Source of the DNA: Taklimakanibacter sp050246735
GTDB lineage: Bacteria > Pseudomonadota > Alphaproteobacteria > Rhizobiales > Aestuariivirgaceae
DNA length: 64,000 nt
Assembly (NCBI GenBank): GCA_050246735.1
Contig: JBFWVM010000003.1
Location: 310,001 to 374,000 of the forward strand
Reading direction: 5' to 3'
The number at the start of each line of letters is the position of its first letter. The stretch's first letter is position 1. A model generated the notes under the pieces. That model did not search any database. It had not been told where the DNA came from and saw only the letters and a program-made list of their open reading frames with translations. The position numbers and the translations under genes were made by a program. Shown in pieces: positions 49,801 to 56,963 of this stretch.

Positions 49801-51697
49801 CGGGGCGATCGTGCTCGACCTCAACGGCTCGGTCATGGCCGACGGCGCCCGCTCCACCGCCGTCTTCGCCCAGAGCGTGGGCGAGCAGGGCGGGGATATC
49901 GAGGTGACGCTGGCGGCCGACCAGTACATCGTCGGCGGCGAGCAGGGCACGGCGGTTGCCTTCGACGGCGGCGCCGCGAACAAACTCACCAATAACGGCT
50001 ATGTCTTCACCGACGATGGCATCGAGGGCCGGGCCGTGACCGGCACTGGGGGCAGCGAGACGGTGGTGAGCAACCTCTATATGGCCGGCAATGTCGATCT
50101 CGGGCTGGGGTCGAACAGCCTCACCAATGCGCAGACGGCGCGCTTCGACATGGGGTCCTATGTCAAGCTCAATGGCGGCCAGAACCTGCTCCTCAACGAC
50201 GGCTTCATGGCGCCCGGCGGCAGCAACGCCATCGATACCGTCTATACGACCGCGGTGGACGGGCGCCTTGAGCAGTCCGCCTCGGGCTTCTACGAAGTCG
50301 ACCTCGATTTCGTGGCCGGCAATGCCGTGACGGGCAACGCCGATCGCATCAATGTCACCGGAGAAGCCGCGCTCAAGGGCACGATGGACCTGAAGATCGT
50401 GAACCCTTCGCAGGTCTCGCCGGGCTATCACGAGGTGACGATCCTGAGCGCCGATGCCGGCGTCACGGACAAGTCGCTCATCCTCCAGGCGCCGGCTTCG
50501 GCGGTTGCCACATACGACATTCTCTATCGCGCCGCCGAGCTCGATCCGACGGCCGAAGACGTGGTGTTGAGCTATGACATCGATTTCGCAGGCGCCGGCG
50601 CAGGCGGGCTGAACCGCAACCAGACGCGGTTCGGCGACTACATCAACCGATTCCAGATCGCCGATTCCAACACGCGGCTGGCGCCTTTGGTCGGCTTTCT
50701 GTTCCTCCTGCCGACGGTCGAGGACCTCAGGGCGGCTTATGCCATGCTGACGCCCGAAGCCTATGCCAGCAACGTCGCGACGACCCTGATGGCGGTGGAC
50801 GACTTCAGCCAAGCCCTGATGAGCTGCCGGCAGGTGGCCGGCGAATATCGCTTCGTCGCCCAGGACGAATGCGGATGGATGCGCGCCTCGGGAAGAACGA
50901 CGAGCTACGATTCGTCATTCGAATACAACGGATACAGCGAAGACGTCTTCCAGATCGCGGGCGGGGTCCAGGGCAAGGTCGGCGCCAATGAGTTCGTGGG
51001 CTTCGGCCTCTCCTACGAAACGACCGACGCAAAGCTGTCGGATCTCGCCAAGGTCGAGGGCGAGCGCTTCCAGGCCGGCATCGTCGCCAAGGCACGCAGC
51101 GGCGGCACCACCGCTGCCGGTTCGGTGGTCGTGGGGCACGGCTGGTTCGATACCGATCGCGTGGTCGCGCTCGGCGATCTCGGCGGCCTCGCCCGAGGCA
51201 AGCAGGAAATGACCTTCGCTTCGAGCCGCGTCCAGATCGCTCACGCTTTCGAGTCGGATCAGAGCTATCTCCGGCTCGGCGCCGACGCTGTTCTTTCGGT
51301 GATATTCCAGGACGATTTCCGCGAGAGCGGCGGCGGACTCGGAGATCTGTCGGTCCGCGATCATGAGAATGTGAATGCCTTCATCCAGCCCTTCGTGGAA
51401 TTCGGCGGCGAGATGGACCTCGACGACGGCAATGCGCTGCTCCGTTCCTGGTCGAGGCTGTCGCTGGTCCAGTACATCGATCCCGACACCAGCGTCTATG
51501 CCGGCCTGATCGGCCCGTCGGACGACGTCGATCCCTTCTATGCCGAGGCGGGCTTCGACAGCACCCTCGGCCGGTTCGAACTGGGCATCGACATCCTGTC
51601 GCAAGGCGGCGCGGTGCTCGGCCTTATCGGCATGGGCATGCTGGGAGAGGATACCGAGGTCTATCAGGGCAGCGTCAAGGCATCCATTCCCTTCTGA
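40835..51697 (+). CDS. Giant glycine-rich autotransporter (type Va secreted adhesin-like)
   Basis: A 3,620-residue surface protein. Residues ~1-44 are an extended signal peptide ending LANAG. The passenger (to ~3,330) is built from about 44 units of ~60 residues, each with a QS(V/I/L)GGGGGNGG loop and a (D/S)I-T-G turn, a beta-helix pattern. Divergent units lie at both ends. Near residue 143 is a hydrophobic proline insert (PIPLPPFVAPVII). The last ~275 residues are the 12-strand autotransporter barrel, preceded by CRQVAGEYRF and ECGWMRASG, and end in ASIPF with terminal Phe, the outer-membrane insertion signal. Only six cysteines, in three close pairs. Long relatives exist in Brucella and Bradyrhizobium as adhesins; binding target unknown. 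Confidence 0.93.
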   Translation: MAILSGAARDGVTPSRFLKSLAHLVLCSAASGAFWLGMTALANAGCTGSGTITCTGDLSGGVTQNSGNTTLDVHSLTTNAGSITLNGSGGNGSDGTDGIGESADGGGNGTTTVLDYDGAPYTGAGLVARANGGNGGEGGTGVSFIIPIPLPPFVAPVIINAGHGGTGGTGGTVTVNSDGNLQTSGEKIHGILAEANGGNGGDGGNVTAVLGVWGEGGDGGQGGAGGSVSVTTSGGGITTQGKSASGIFAQSNGGVGGDGGSLNGLSISGNGGSGAAPKDGGVVNVSNAAAIDTRGEGGIGVFVQSVGGYAGSGGSATGIFAFGGSGASAGNGKTVTVGNSGSVHTRNSDSHGIFAQSVGGGGGAGGWSGGVVSLGGSGGFGGAGSTVTVSNLSAGTITTDGARSIGILAQSVGGGGGDGGNSGGLVSIGGNSTGGGAGGEVDVTNAGAIVTHGVSSQAILAQSIGGGGGNGGTSGGLVPIGGMGGGGGNASAVTVNNSGSLETFGSDSTALMAQSVGGGGGNGGGSFSGSVFAGFALGGTGGKGGEGMKATVNLSSDSSKPAIITTHGDRSNGVTVQSVGGGGGNGGAAVQATVGYSGSLSLAVGGKAGDGGKGGQAELTGTASVNTSGDNADGILVQSVGGGGGNGGYAISVSLAGGESAAIAGAIGIGGAGGKGGIGDTVTVNAGGSIHTKGDKSEGLIVQSVGGGGGTGGYSVTVAGAGAGVTAGAGTVGVGGSGGDGGKGGVVTATYTGNVTTAGDESDGVIMQSVGGGGGNGGFTVSAAVSGSGSGAGAVAVGVGGSGGKGGDGGVVTGKVIGDITTEGGGSNAFVVQSVGGGGGNGGFSVAGTITGSNSGAGAVSVGVGGTGDGGGKGEAVTGTLIGDATTHGRDAAAVVIQSVGGGGGNGGFAVAGGITVAGQGGGAVTVGVGGSAGAGGNALKVTADVTGDITTTGAGSTGFTAQSLGGGGGNGGFTVSGAISATGKGAGSVAVGVGGSAGNGGTGGEVDASVAGDIETTGDKAVGYLAQSLGGGGGNGGFNVSAGIALASEGSGAVAVGIGGSGGTGGNAYIVTADQTGDITTEGKESDGFVAQSIGGGGGNGGFNVSGGLSAAGKGAGAVSIGVGGMGGDGGDSQKVTATVTGDVKTSGDQARGVVVQSIGGGGGNGGFNVSGEVAFSREAAGTVGVGVGGFGGGGGDVLDKVTATVNGNIETAGAGATGLLVQSLGGGGGNGGFNVTGGFSGSAKNGGTLGIGIGGFGDSGGKGGEVLSNSMGDITTQGAGAKGAVIQSLGGSGGNGGINVTGNVSLTGGKSGAVGVGVGGFGGDGGSASFVTGSHIGDIETDGKDADGIVVQSVGGGGGNGGINVTGGLSASVSDGGVFGFGLGGFGGEGGKSAAVNFNVTGDVTTHGDLADGVTIQSIGGGGGNGALNVTGNLGLSFAGDAGSAALGVGGFGGKAGDAGSVTSVVTGSVIADGSMGAGAGEPEVIDGINRWATGSNGVLAQSIGGGGGSGGMNISGSISANVVFNKAYAVSLGLGGFGGNGGDAEFVNLTVKGSADSPAVFHSTGDYRSAITAQSIGGGGGNGAINVSGSVTLNGQLTAGVGGFGGDGGLGRAVTVDAQGKLEASGVQARGLLAQSIGGGGGDGGINISGGLLLTTDPSKPSLVFGLGGSGGAGNTSALVKVTQIGEIDVEGTDSIGILAQSVAGGGGSGGLNVAGNIALSQGYSTALGIGGHAGSGADAGNVILDSDGQIVVSSAVAISPDDEDYDRTKEKYGERGGGILAQSIGGGGGVGGINVSGVISPKGNPILVGVGGTGGAGGNAGTVTIRRGLTTVALIKTIGDESNGLTAQSIGGGGGTAGVNIGISLNGSSGDTDPKQVSIAVGGAGGAAGDGALVDVTHKGDIETFGNRSDGLFAQSIGGGGGNANINVAGGINKDATGVNVAIGGGTGEGGIGGEVKVDHTGGITTTSDDSTAIFAQSVGGGGGSARTSTAVAVKSKNAINIGIGREGGSGGEGGDVTVRSNGTLITKGENSIGILAQSVGGGGGISGTIAIGVKATQGSGDEAQSGSVGLQVGLQGGDAGIGGAVLVEASGSISTEGGDAHAIFAQSVGGGGGMGGGVFSPIIKENVSARVGVGGHGGKASDGGDVTVASSATLTTTGDKAAGISAQSTGGGGGTGGQVIQVTLASGGTNEKSNNTGAVNVGGVGGDGGDGKHVKVTNTGSITTEGKDSFGIMARSVGGGGGDGGLVFVGALAYKGNANSLDLAVGGEGGTGGVGGLAEVINEGTIWTKGDGAAGIKAMSLGGGGGDGGLVANLSLTIPTGENSSKRITQNIGGRGGDAGTGGEVKVTNRLGDDEEGGDIITEGKDAYGIFAQSIGGGGGNGSSVVSLNIVAGGATQDSVLIGLNIGGKGGTGNTGGAVTVINEGTITTGGEDAHSIFAQSVGGGGGNGGIALAANLITSTDPNTPVLALGGQGGDGGDGGLVKVVNSGAITTTGKNAHGIVAQSIGGGGGNANVGIGIGGRSTLIANPLSFALGTTCVELECSSGGQGGQVIVENSGTISVSGEGAQAIRAESINGGGGDFVMDFTGIKSVAGGTALPGVEDDTSEDRITEDPVVTLLAGADQAINSTAGAVTITVTGNNYAMGDYGTGAGVQSVGGGGGNIFAKFAMDDESETDPLQILGQLGGSKGRNNKGGSIDESHLTGEIGAFGDFSSGLFIQSVGGGGGRSTIQVSSAQGMIGDIQLVLGGADGSEEAGGDIAFVQSGLIYTEGRGSIGSLVQSVGGGGGFATFNLQGPPATFAAASSQSVSVSSLSSASVTFGADGGNLLDGGDVDFTKTGNTVTTDDLAIGLFKQSVGGGGGLEVIVGVDSVDVKLGGTGGASGSGGDVTVDNTGDIQTAGAGAHGVVLQSIGGGGGFLVTDAGAVATTPRKDNEGSGGSVSLTQTGNIVTTGDDAFGVIAQSAGGGGGFIYGSFVGSAGGAGNGGAIVLDLNGSVMADGARSTAVFAQSVGEQGGDIEVTLAADQYIVGGEQGTAVAFDGGAANKLTNNGYVFTDDGIEGRAVTGTGGSETVVSNLYMAGNVDLGLGSNSLTNAQTARFDMGSYVKLNGGQNLLLNDGFMAPGGSNAIDTVYTTAVDGRLEQSASGFYEVDLDFVAGNAVTGNADRINVTGEAALKGTMDLKIVNPSQVSPGYHEVTILSADAGVTDKSLILQAPASAVATYDILYRAAELDPTAEDVVLSYDIDFAGAGAGGLNRNQTRFGDYINRFQIADSNTRLAPLVGFLFLLPTVEDLRAAYAMLTPEAYASNVATTLMAVDDFSQALMSCRQVAGEYRFVAQDECGWMRASGRTTSYDSSFEYNGYSEDVFQIAGGVQGKVGANEFVGFGLSYETTDAKLSDLAKVEGERFQAGIVAKARSGGTTAAGSVVVGHGWFDTDRVVALGDLGGLARGKQEMTFASSRVQIAHAFESDQSYLRLGADAVLSVIFQDDFRESGGGLGDLSVRDHENVNAFIQPFVEFGGEMDLDDGNALLRSWSRLSLVQYIDPDTSVYAGLIGPSDDVDPFYAEAGFDSTLGRFELGIDILSQGGAVLGLIGMGMLGEDTEVYQGSVKASIPF
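41570..49910 (+). repeat. About 44 degenerate tandem repeats inside the autotransporter gene
   Basis: By my own count, QS-GG-type units recur about 44 times over ~8.3 kb at a mean spacing near 190 bases. Many share nearly identical core DNA (GGCGGCGGCGGCGGCAA). The central block (about 42.5-45.2 kb) is the most uniform; later units drift (NANINVA, SARTSTA, FATFNLQ). This is a place where recombination or misassembly could change copy number. Confidence 0.85.
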
Positions 51698-51721
51698 GCA
51701 CGGACGTCTTCAAGAGATCTG

Positions 51722-51752
51722 CCGGAGCCGGACAGGCTCCGGTTCAGGTTTT
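51722..51752 (+). terminator. Terminator of the autotransporter gene
   Basis: A perfect 8-base stem, CCGGAGCC (51722-51729) and GGCTCCGG (51735-51742), with a GGACA loop, 25 bases after the stop codon, followed by TTCAGGTTTT. It overlaps the 3' end of the small convergent membrane gene. Confidence 0.6.
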
Positions 51753-51965
51753 CCGCCTGAGCCTGACCGCCGCCCAGGTCGCGCCGATGATCCCGCCGAC
51801 GAGCGCGCCGAACGGCATATGGAAGAACACGACGCCCATGGCGTAGGCCCCTTCCCTCTGCGAGATGCTGAAGATCTCGGCGGCGGCCAGGGACAATGCC
51901 AGCGCGAGAGCGGCGCCGCAAATGGCGCCGATGACGAAGCCGGCGAGCACCTTCAGGAAGGACAT
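51744..51965 (-). CDS. Small two-helix membrane protein
   Basis: A 73-residue protein, convergent with the autotransporter. It has hydrophobic segments at residues ~4-28 (VLAGFVIGAICGAALALALS) and ~40-64 (AMGVVFFHMPFGALVGGIIG) separated by a short polar loop, and a basic tail (RLRRKT). Glycine spacing suggests helix packing. No family recognised. Confidence 0.6.
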   Translation of the reverse strand: MSFLKVLAGFVIGAICGAALALALSLAAAEIFSISQREGAYAMGVVFFHMPFGALVGGIIGATWAAVRLRRKT

Positions 51966-52042
51966 CTTGCAGTCTCGACACGGTCGGCCCGATCAGGGCG
52001 AAAGGCCATCGCAACCCATCCTATGGGGCGCGGTCCGCGCCG

Positions 52043-53452
52043 TCAAACGAGCTTCAGCACCTTGCCGGGATTGAGGATGCCGTTCGGATCGAGGGCCGAC
52101 TTGATCCGGCGCATCACGGCGATCTCTTCGGGCGTGCGCGAGCAGCCCAGATGATCCCGCTTGAGCGTGCCGATGCCGTGTTCGGCCGAGATCGAGCCGC
52201 CATGCCGGGCGACGAGCCGATAGACGGTCTCGTCGATGTCATGCAGATCGGCTTCGCTTGCTCCCGCGACCGAGACGGAGATGTGCAGGTTGCTGTCGCC
52301 GATATGGCCATAGAAGGAGACATGACAGCCGGGAAAGCGCCGGTCGAGCGCCTCGGCGCAGGCCGCGGCGAACCCGTCCAGGCCGCCGATCGCCATGCCG
52401 ACGTCGAGATTGACGAGCGACGGCAGAAGGCGGTCCATGGCGAGACCTTCGCGCAAGGTCCAGAAGGAGCGCCGCTCCTTTTCCGACTGGGCGACGAGCG
52501 CATCGGCGATCAGCCCGTCGGCGAGAGCGCTTTCGAGAAAGGCTTCGAGGGCTGCGGCGTGGCCGGCGCCTTCCGCCTCGACGATGACGGCGAAAGCGGG
52601 CTCGCGCTCGAACAGGCGAAGGCCTTCGGCTTCGCTGTTGAAGCGATAGTAGCTGTGCCACATGGCCTCGAAGGCCGAAAGGCCGGCGAGCCCGCCGCGT
52701 GCCCGGTTGAGCAAGGCGACGACGTCGTCATAGGCCGCGAGCGCCAGAAGCGCGGTCGACCGGCCTTCGGGCAGGGGCTTGAGACGCAGCACCGCGCGGG
52801 TAACGACGCCGAGCGTCCCTTCCGCGCCGATGAAGAGCTGGCGAAGATCGTAGCCGGTGTTGTTCTTGGCCATCTTGTTCAGCATGGTCAGCACGGTGCC
52901 GTCGGCGAGCACGACCTCGAGGCCCAGGACATTGTCACGCGTGACACCATGGCGGATCACCCGGATGCCGCCGGCATTGGTCGAGAGATTGCCGCCGATC
53001 TGGCAGCTGCCGCGGGCGCCGAGATCGATCGGCAGCAGGAAGCCTTGCGCCGCGGCGGCGTTCTGCGCCGCTTCGAGCGGCGTGCCGGCCCTGACCGTCA
53101 TGGTCTGGGCGGCCGGGTCGATCTCCTCGACGCCGGAGAAGCGTTCGAGCGACAGGGCGATATCGGCGGCGGCGGGATTGGCGGCGCCGGCAAGGCCGGT
53201 AAGGCCGCCTTGCGGCACCACGGCCTGGCGATGAGCATTGCAGATGCGCAGTGCCGCGGCCACCGCCGCGACGCTCGCCGGGCGCAGCACCGCCCGGGGC
53301 AGGTGCCTGCCGGTCCGGCTCGCATCGCCGCGATGGCGCTCTGCGATATCCTTGCCGGTGAGCACGGCGTCGTCGCCGAGCGCGCGGCGCAACTCGTCGA
53401 CGATCGAGGGAGACGGCGTGACCCTACCGGACATAGCTGGCGCCGTTGACAT
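52043..53452 (-). CDS. FAD-binding oxidoreductase, GlcD / D-lactate dehydrogenase type
   Basis: A 469-residue flavoenzyme that oxidises a D-2-hydroxy acid and passes electrons to quinone or a flavoprotein. The PCMH FAD-binding domain is clear (VVPQGGLTGLAGAANP, SCQIGGNLSTNAGGIRVIRHG, EVVLADG). The C-terminal domain ends with SAEHGIGTLKRDHLG and the conserved ALDPNGILNPGKVL. The start could be ATG 53452 or ATG 53434. It overlaps the preceding SDR gene by up to 29 bases, so the two are co-expressed; a joint 2-hydroxy-acid/sugar-acid role is likely. Confidence 0.9.
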   Translation of the reverse strand: MSTAPAMSGRVTPSPSIVDELRRALGDDAVLTGKDIAERHRGDASRTGRHLPRAVLRPASVAAVAAALRICNAHRQAVVPQGGLTGLAGAANPAAADIALSLERFSGVEEIDPAAQTMTVRAGTPLEAAQNAAAAQGFLLPIDLGARGSCQIGGNLSTNAGGIRVIRHGVTRDNVLGLEVVLADGTVLTMLNKMAKNNTGYDLRQLFIGAEGTLGVVTRAVLRLKPLPEGRSTALLALAAYDDVVALLNRARGGLAGLSAFEAMWHSYYRFNSEAEGLRLFEREPAFAVIVEAEGAGHAAALEAFLESALADGLIADALVAQSEKERRSFWTLREGLAMDRLLPSLVNLDVGMAIGGLDGFAAACAEALDRRFPGCHVSFYGHIGDSNLHISVSVAGASEADLHDIDETVYRLVARHGGSISAEHGIGTLKRDHLGCSRTPEEIAVMRRIKSALDPNGILNPGKVLKLV

Positions 53453-54182
53453 CGAAGGTGGCGCCGGTCATGTGACGCGCCTTGTCGGAACAGAGGAAGG
53501 CGACGAGCGCGCCCACTTCGTCGGGAGCCGCCATGCTGCCGAGCGGGATCTCCGACAGGATGCGGCCGATATCGGCCGGCGTCGCGCCGGCATAGGCCAT
53601 GTCCGTCTCGGTGAAGCCCGGCGCCACGGCGAAGGCCAGGACGTTCTCCGCCGCGTAGCCGCGCGCGATCGTCTTGGTGAGCGCCACCAGCGCCGCCTTC
53701 GAGGCGGCATAGGGCCATTGATCGGGCGCGTCGCCGCGATGCGCGGCACGGCTGGCGATGTTGACGATCTTGCCGCCGTCCCGCTCGCGGAAATGAGCCA
53801 CCGCCAGCTTGCACAGCTCGGCGGGCGCGGTGAGGTTCACCTGCATCACCCGCGCGAACGTCTTCCGCCAGTCGGCCATGGGTGCCGCGATCGGGGCCGG
53901 GGCGAAGATGCCGGCATTGTTGACCAGGACATCGATGCGCGGGACGTGAGCTTCGGCGGCGCGCCACAGGGCGCTCGCGGCGTCGGCCTCGGCGAGATCG
54001 GCCGCGAGGAGGCGGCAGGAGGCGGATCCGATCTCGTCGCGGATCGCCTCGGCGGCCGCGCGGCTCCTGGCGTAGTGGAGAAGCACCGTCGCGCCGGCGC
54101 CCGCCGCGGCGCGCACGATGGCCGCGCCGATGCCGCGCGACCCTCCCGTCACCAGGATTGTCTTGCCGTCAAGATCGATCAT
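53424..54182 (-). CDS. Short-chain dehydrogenase/reductase
   Basis: A 252-residue classical SDR of the FabG/3-oxoacyl-reductase-like kind. Motifs: TGGSRGIGAAIV near residue 13, NNAG in VLVNNAGIFAP, Ser in VNIASRAAHRG, catalytic YAASK, and C-terminal TGATFDVNGASYVR. Its 3' end overlaps the FAD oxidase gene, indicating one transcript. Possible substrates are hydroxy acids or sugar derivatives. Confidence 0.88.
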   Translation of the reverse strand: MIDLDGKTILVTGGSRGIGAAIVRAAAGAGATVLLHYARSRAAAEAIRDEIGSASCRLLAADLAEADAASALWRAAEAHVPRIDVLVNNAGIFAPAPIAAPMADWRKTFARVMQVNLTAPAELCKLAVAHFRERDGGKIVNIASRAAHRGDAPDQWPYAASKAALVALTKTIARGYAAENVLAFAVAPGFTETDMAYAGATPADIGRILSEIPLGSMAAPDEVGALVAFLCSDKARHMTGATFDVNGASYVR

Positions 54183-54557
54183 TTCGCCCGGATCCCGATC
54201 ATCGCCATCGGACCGCCGGGAGGGTGCGGAGGAGATTGCCGATCATGTTTCCGAACTCACGAAGGTCCCGCCTCGATGCCGCGCCGATGCTCTTCCATAG
54301 CGACAGGACAAGACGCAGGCAAAGCAAAGACGCAGCAGCGGCCTGTCATGCCGAAACCTGTCGGGAATTGCCGAGGGGGTCGCGATCGAAGCCGGTAGTT
54401 GAGACCGAGGCATTTGTATCCGGCGGTCCCATGAAGGATCATGTGTGACTTCGAGGACACAGCCGGTGTTTTTTTCTTCAGAAGAAAGCATTCCTGTTTG
54501 ATCCGACAGTCCTTTAAGGTAATTTTCCGGCACGGGGTTAACTCTGGGGAATCTATC
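54183..54557. other. Intergenic region upstream of the acidic outer-membrane protein
   Basis: A 375-base divergent region. No gene seen. It contains an AT-rich palindrome, TTTCTTC-A-GAAGAAA at 54473-54487, about 70 bases before the GTG of the next gene, which may be a regulator site. Weak promoter-like hexamers (TTGATC...TAATTT) lie between the palindrome and the gene. Confidence 0.45.
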
Positions 54558-55505
54558 GTGAAAAACAAGCTTGGACTGTCCGTGAGCACCGCCGCCCTGG
54601 CGCTGCTGCTTGCAGCAGGTGGAAACAGTGTCCTGGCCGCGGACTATGAGGATCCCGGCTGCACCTTGTCGGGCTCCGTCATGGCCGGCTACATGTATGA
54701 CTGGCAGAACGCGGATTTCGACTTCGACAGCGGCAGCGAAGACATCGATGCCAAGGATGTCGATTGGAACACTCCCTTCGGCGAGGGCGCCGGCCTCGTG
54801 ACCTGCGGCGGCCTCAACGTCCAGGCCGACGTCGCCTATTATGCGCATTCGGCGGATCTCGATTTCAGCGACGTCGATCTTGACCAGACCAACACGCATA
54901 TCGGTGGGGCGCTTTTCTACCGCGATCCGGCTTCCTGGGCCGGCGGTGTCGGCGCGTCATGGATAGGGCAGGACATTTTCGGCAAGGATATCGACGTCTT
55001 CCGTGTCGGCCTGTTCGGCGAATTCTACCTGGACGACGTATTCACGCTCGGTGCTTCCGCCCATTACTACAATACGGACTGGCCCGAAGGGAAAGACGAG
55101 GATGGTTTCGAGCTGGCCGCCTGGGGCAGGTTCTATGCGACGCCGGATCTGGCCCTGACGCTGCGCGGCGACTTCATGTGGGGCGACTTCGATTTCGACG
55201 ACGTCGGCGGGGATGACGGCGACATCGACGGCTTCGCGATCACCGGCGATGCCGAATATCTGGTCTGGGACCGGGGATTGTCGCTCTTCGGTGGCGCCCG
55301 CTATGCCGATCGCGAAGCGGATGACGGCGACGAAGGTATCGAGATCGAAGACTTCCAGGTCTTCGCCGGCATCAAGTTCTACTTCGGCCATGACGGTACT
55401 CTGATCGAGCGCCAGCGCACCGGCACGATCGACAATACCAGCGTTTTCCACGAGAAGCTGCCTGAGTTCTTCAGCTCGGCATCGGCTGCCGGAGGGCTTC
55501 GCTAG
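54558..55505 (+). CDS. Acidic outer-membrane beta-barrel protein
   Basis: A 315-residue protein starting at GTG 54558 with GGGGA 9 bases upstream. Signal peptide residues 1-28 end SVLAAD. The mature part alternates amphipathic strands (VQADVAYYAHSADLDF, VFTLGASAHYYNTDW, LSLFGGARYADREADD), ending with FQVFAGIKFYFG, and then a ~40-residue hydrophilic tail. Loops are extremely acidic (DFDFDSGSEDIDAKDVDWN; DFDFDDVGGDDGDIDGF), suggesting cation binding. Two cysteines lie near the front (PGCTLSG, VTCGGL). It resembles porin-like barrels of Rhizobiales but I cannot name a family. Confidence 0.8.
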   Translation: MKNKLGLSVSTAALALLLAAGGNSVLAADYEDPGCTLSGSVMAGYMYDWQNADFDFDSGSEDIDAKDVDWNTPFGEGAGLVTCGGLNVQADVAYYAHSADLDFSDVDLDQTNTHIGGALFYRDPASWAGGVGASWIGQDIFGKDIDVFRVGLFGEFYLDDVFTLGASAHYYNTDWPEGKDEDGFELAAWGRFYATPDLALTLRGDFMWGDFDFDDVGGDDGDIDGFAITGDAEYLVWDRGLSLFGGARYADREADDGDEGIEIEDFQVFAGIKFYFGHDGTLIERQRTGTIDNTSVFHEKLPEFFSSASAAGGLR

Positions 55506-55680
55506 CAGCTTTTCGGACCGGAGCCGGATTCACGGCGGGAAGGCTTTTCTCGCTGGTCCTGGCGTCGATCGTAGCCGCCCCAGACGTCAAGGGCGTCCTT
55601 GCCGCTGGCCGACTTCTTCGCCAGCGTGTGGGCAATTGGCAGATTGGGTTACAATGCGAGGCCAGGCCATCGGTGCCTGA

Positions 55681-56091
55681 TCAGTCGTACAAGTCGTGCA
55701 TCGCCCATTGCGCCCGAGGGATCTTGGCTCCGATCCGATAACGGAGAAAATGCGCATCGAGATGTTTCGGCCCGGTCACGCAAACATAAGAGAGATGATA
55801 CCAGTTTCCGGAGCTGCGAAAGACCGCGCCGGGCGCCTTTATGGAGTTCTCTCCCATGATCGGCTCGCCGAAAGTGTAGGCTATGACCTTATCAACGTTG
55901 AAGGGATTCGAATCCCGGGTAATCCTCAGCATCACTTCGGTATCGCAGGTTTGTTCGAGCCTGGACTGCGGATCGAGCTCGAGCAGCTCGTGTTTGGCGC
56001 GGCGATCGTCCAGTGCCATGGCCGTCGAAGCCGCATGGATAGTGACTCCAATAACGGCGATCAGGACGCCGCATATCGAAGGATGTGACAT
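55681..56091 (-). CDS. DUF930 family protein, secreted
   Basis: A 136-residue protein. The ATG at 56091 gives MSHPSICGVLIAVIGVTIHA as a signal sequence. The mature region has the DUF930 pattern: LELDPQSRLEQTCDTEVMLRI, then DKVIAYTFGEP, IKAPGAVFRSSGNWYHLSYVC and FRYRIGAKIPRAQW. The two cysteines of the family are present. DUF930 is common in Rhizobiales and has no known function. A TTG seven codons upstream would lengthen it. Confidence 0.8.
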   Translation of the reverse strand: MSHPSICGVLIAVIGVTIHAASTAMALDDRRAKHELLELDPQSRLEQTCDTEVMLRITRDSNPFNVDKVIAYTFGEPIMGENSIKAPGAVFRSSGNWYHLSYVCVTGPKHLDAHFLRYRIGAKIPRAQWAMHDLYD

Positions 56092-56320
56092 GTAGAATCG
56101 TCTCTGCTTCAAGGATGGGAAATTCTACCAAGGATATGCCGCCAAACAAGATCATTGCTCATCCTGAGTCAATGCATCGAGACTTCAGGTCAACGAAAGA
56201 TTAGCGCTCCCTGCAGCGGCCTCGTATGGCAGGGGTCGGGCAGCAAGCCGCAATCGAAGCGCCGCGGTGACGGTCGGCGGTGCCGACGAAGAATCCGCCG
56301 GATCCGTCGGAGGATGTGAC

Positions 56321-56758
56321 ATGGAGCGATTGGCCGCCCGGCTGAACCTGATCGTCGATGCGGAGACGGAGGCGGCCGCCCGCAGCATCGGCCGGGACTT
56401 CATCGCGCAGATCGGCCTGGAGAGCGTCTTTCTGAGATGGACGCCCTATCGCAAGCTCGGAGCGCACTCCCGGCTGTCGTTCGCGCTCTACCTGCCGGCC
56501 GGCGTCGCGGACGAAGCGGCGGCCGCCGCCATCGAGGCTATCGCCGCCCGGGCCGTCGCGCGCCACTCGCTGGCGAAGGGCTATCTCAACCGCTTCCTGA
56601 ACGAGGATGGCTCGCTCTTCTACAACCGCATCTTCGACGCGCGCAGCCACGAGTTCCTGGTGGCGGATGTCCTTTGGATGGACGTGGAGGTCGAAACCAG
56701 CCCGGACGCGCAAGGATCGTTCAAGGCCGCGCTGAAGCAGGCCTCTCCAGAGGCCTGA
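56321..56758 (+). CDS. Conserved-looking cytoplasmic protein of unknown function
   Basis: A 145-residue protein. The ATG at 56321 is chosen for the GGAGG 8 bases upstream. No signal or membrane segment. It begins MERLAARLNLIVDAETEAAA and contains LESVFLRWTPYRKLGAHSRL and GYLNRFLNEDGSLFYNRIFD. It is predicted to be alpha/beta, but I recognise no family. It precedes tRNA-Thr, which is on the other strand. Confidence 0.6.
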   Translation: MERLAARLNLIVDAETEAAARSIGRDFIAQIGLESVFLRWTPYRKLGAHSRLSFALYLPAGVADEAAAAAIEAIAARAVARHSLAKGYLNRFLNEDGSLFYNRIFDARSHEFLVADVLWMDVEVETSPDAQGSFKAALKQASPEA

Positions 56759-56835
56759 GCGGGTGTCTTGCCTGCCGCCCTACGACTATAGATGGCGGCA
56801 CGTCATCTCAACCGGGTTATGGCATGACAGCTAAA

Positions 56836-56911
56836 TGGTGCCGCCTGCGTGACTCGAACACGCGACCTACGCATTACGAATGCGCCGCTCTACCGACTGA
56901 GCTAAGGCGGC
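56836..56911 (-). tRNA. tRNA-Thr (anticodon CGT)
   Basis: A 76-base tRNA with CCA encoded. The acceptor GCCGCCT pairs with AGGCGGC, the D stem is GCTC/GAGC, the anticodon loop is TTCGTAA with anticodon CGT (codon ACG), and the T loop is TTCGAGT. No neighbouring integrase. Confidence 0.95.
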
Positions 56912-56963
56912 TCCGGGCTCGATCCAGTGCCGGGCGGACTGATACAGGGTTCGCCTGGCGATT

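Noticed and set aside
41570..49910. The regular repeats as a CRISPR array
   Set aside because: The repeats are in frame inside one open reading frame with coding drift, and there are no unique spacers of uniform length.
48440..50812. A 790-codon minus-strand frame, and other long frames opposite or alongside the autotransporter (41470-43485 plus, 43313-44671 minus, 46121-47488 minus)
   Set aside because: These are low-complexity Ala/Asp/Arg or Pro-rich shadows created by the repeated GGC-rich codons. They have no ribosome sites or domains.
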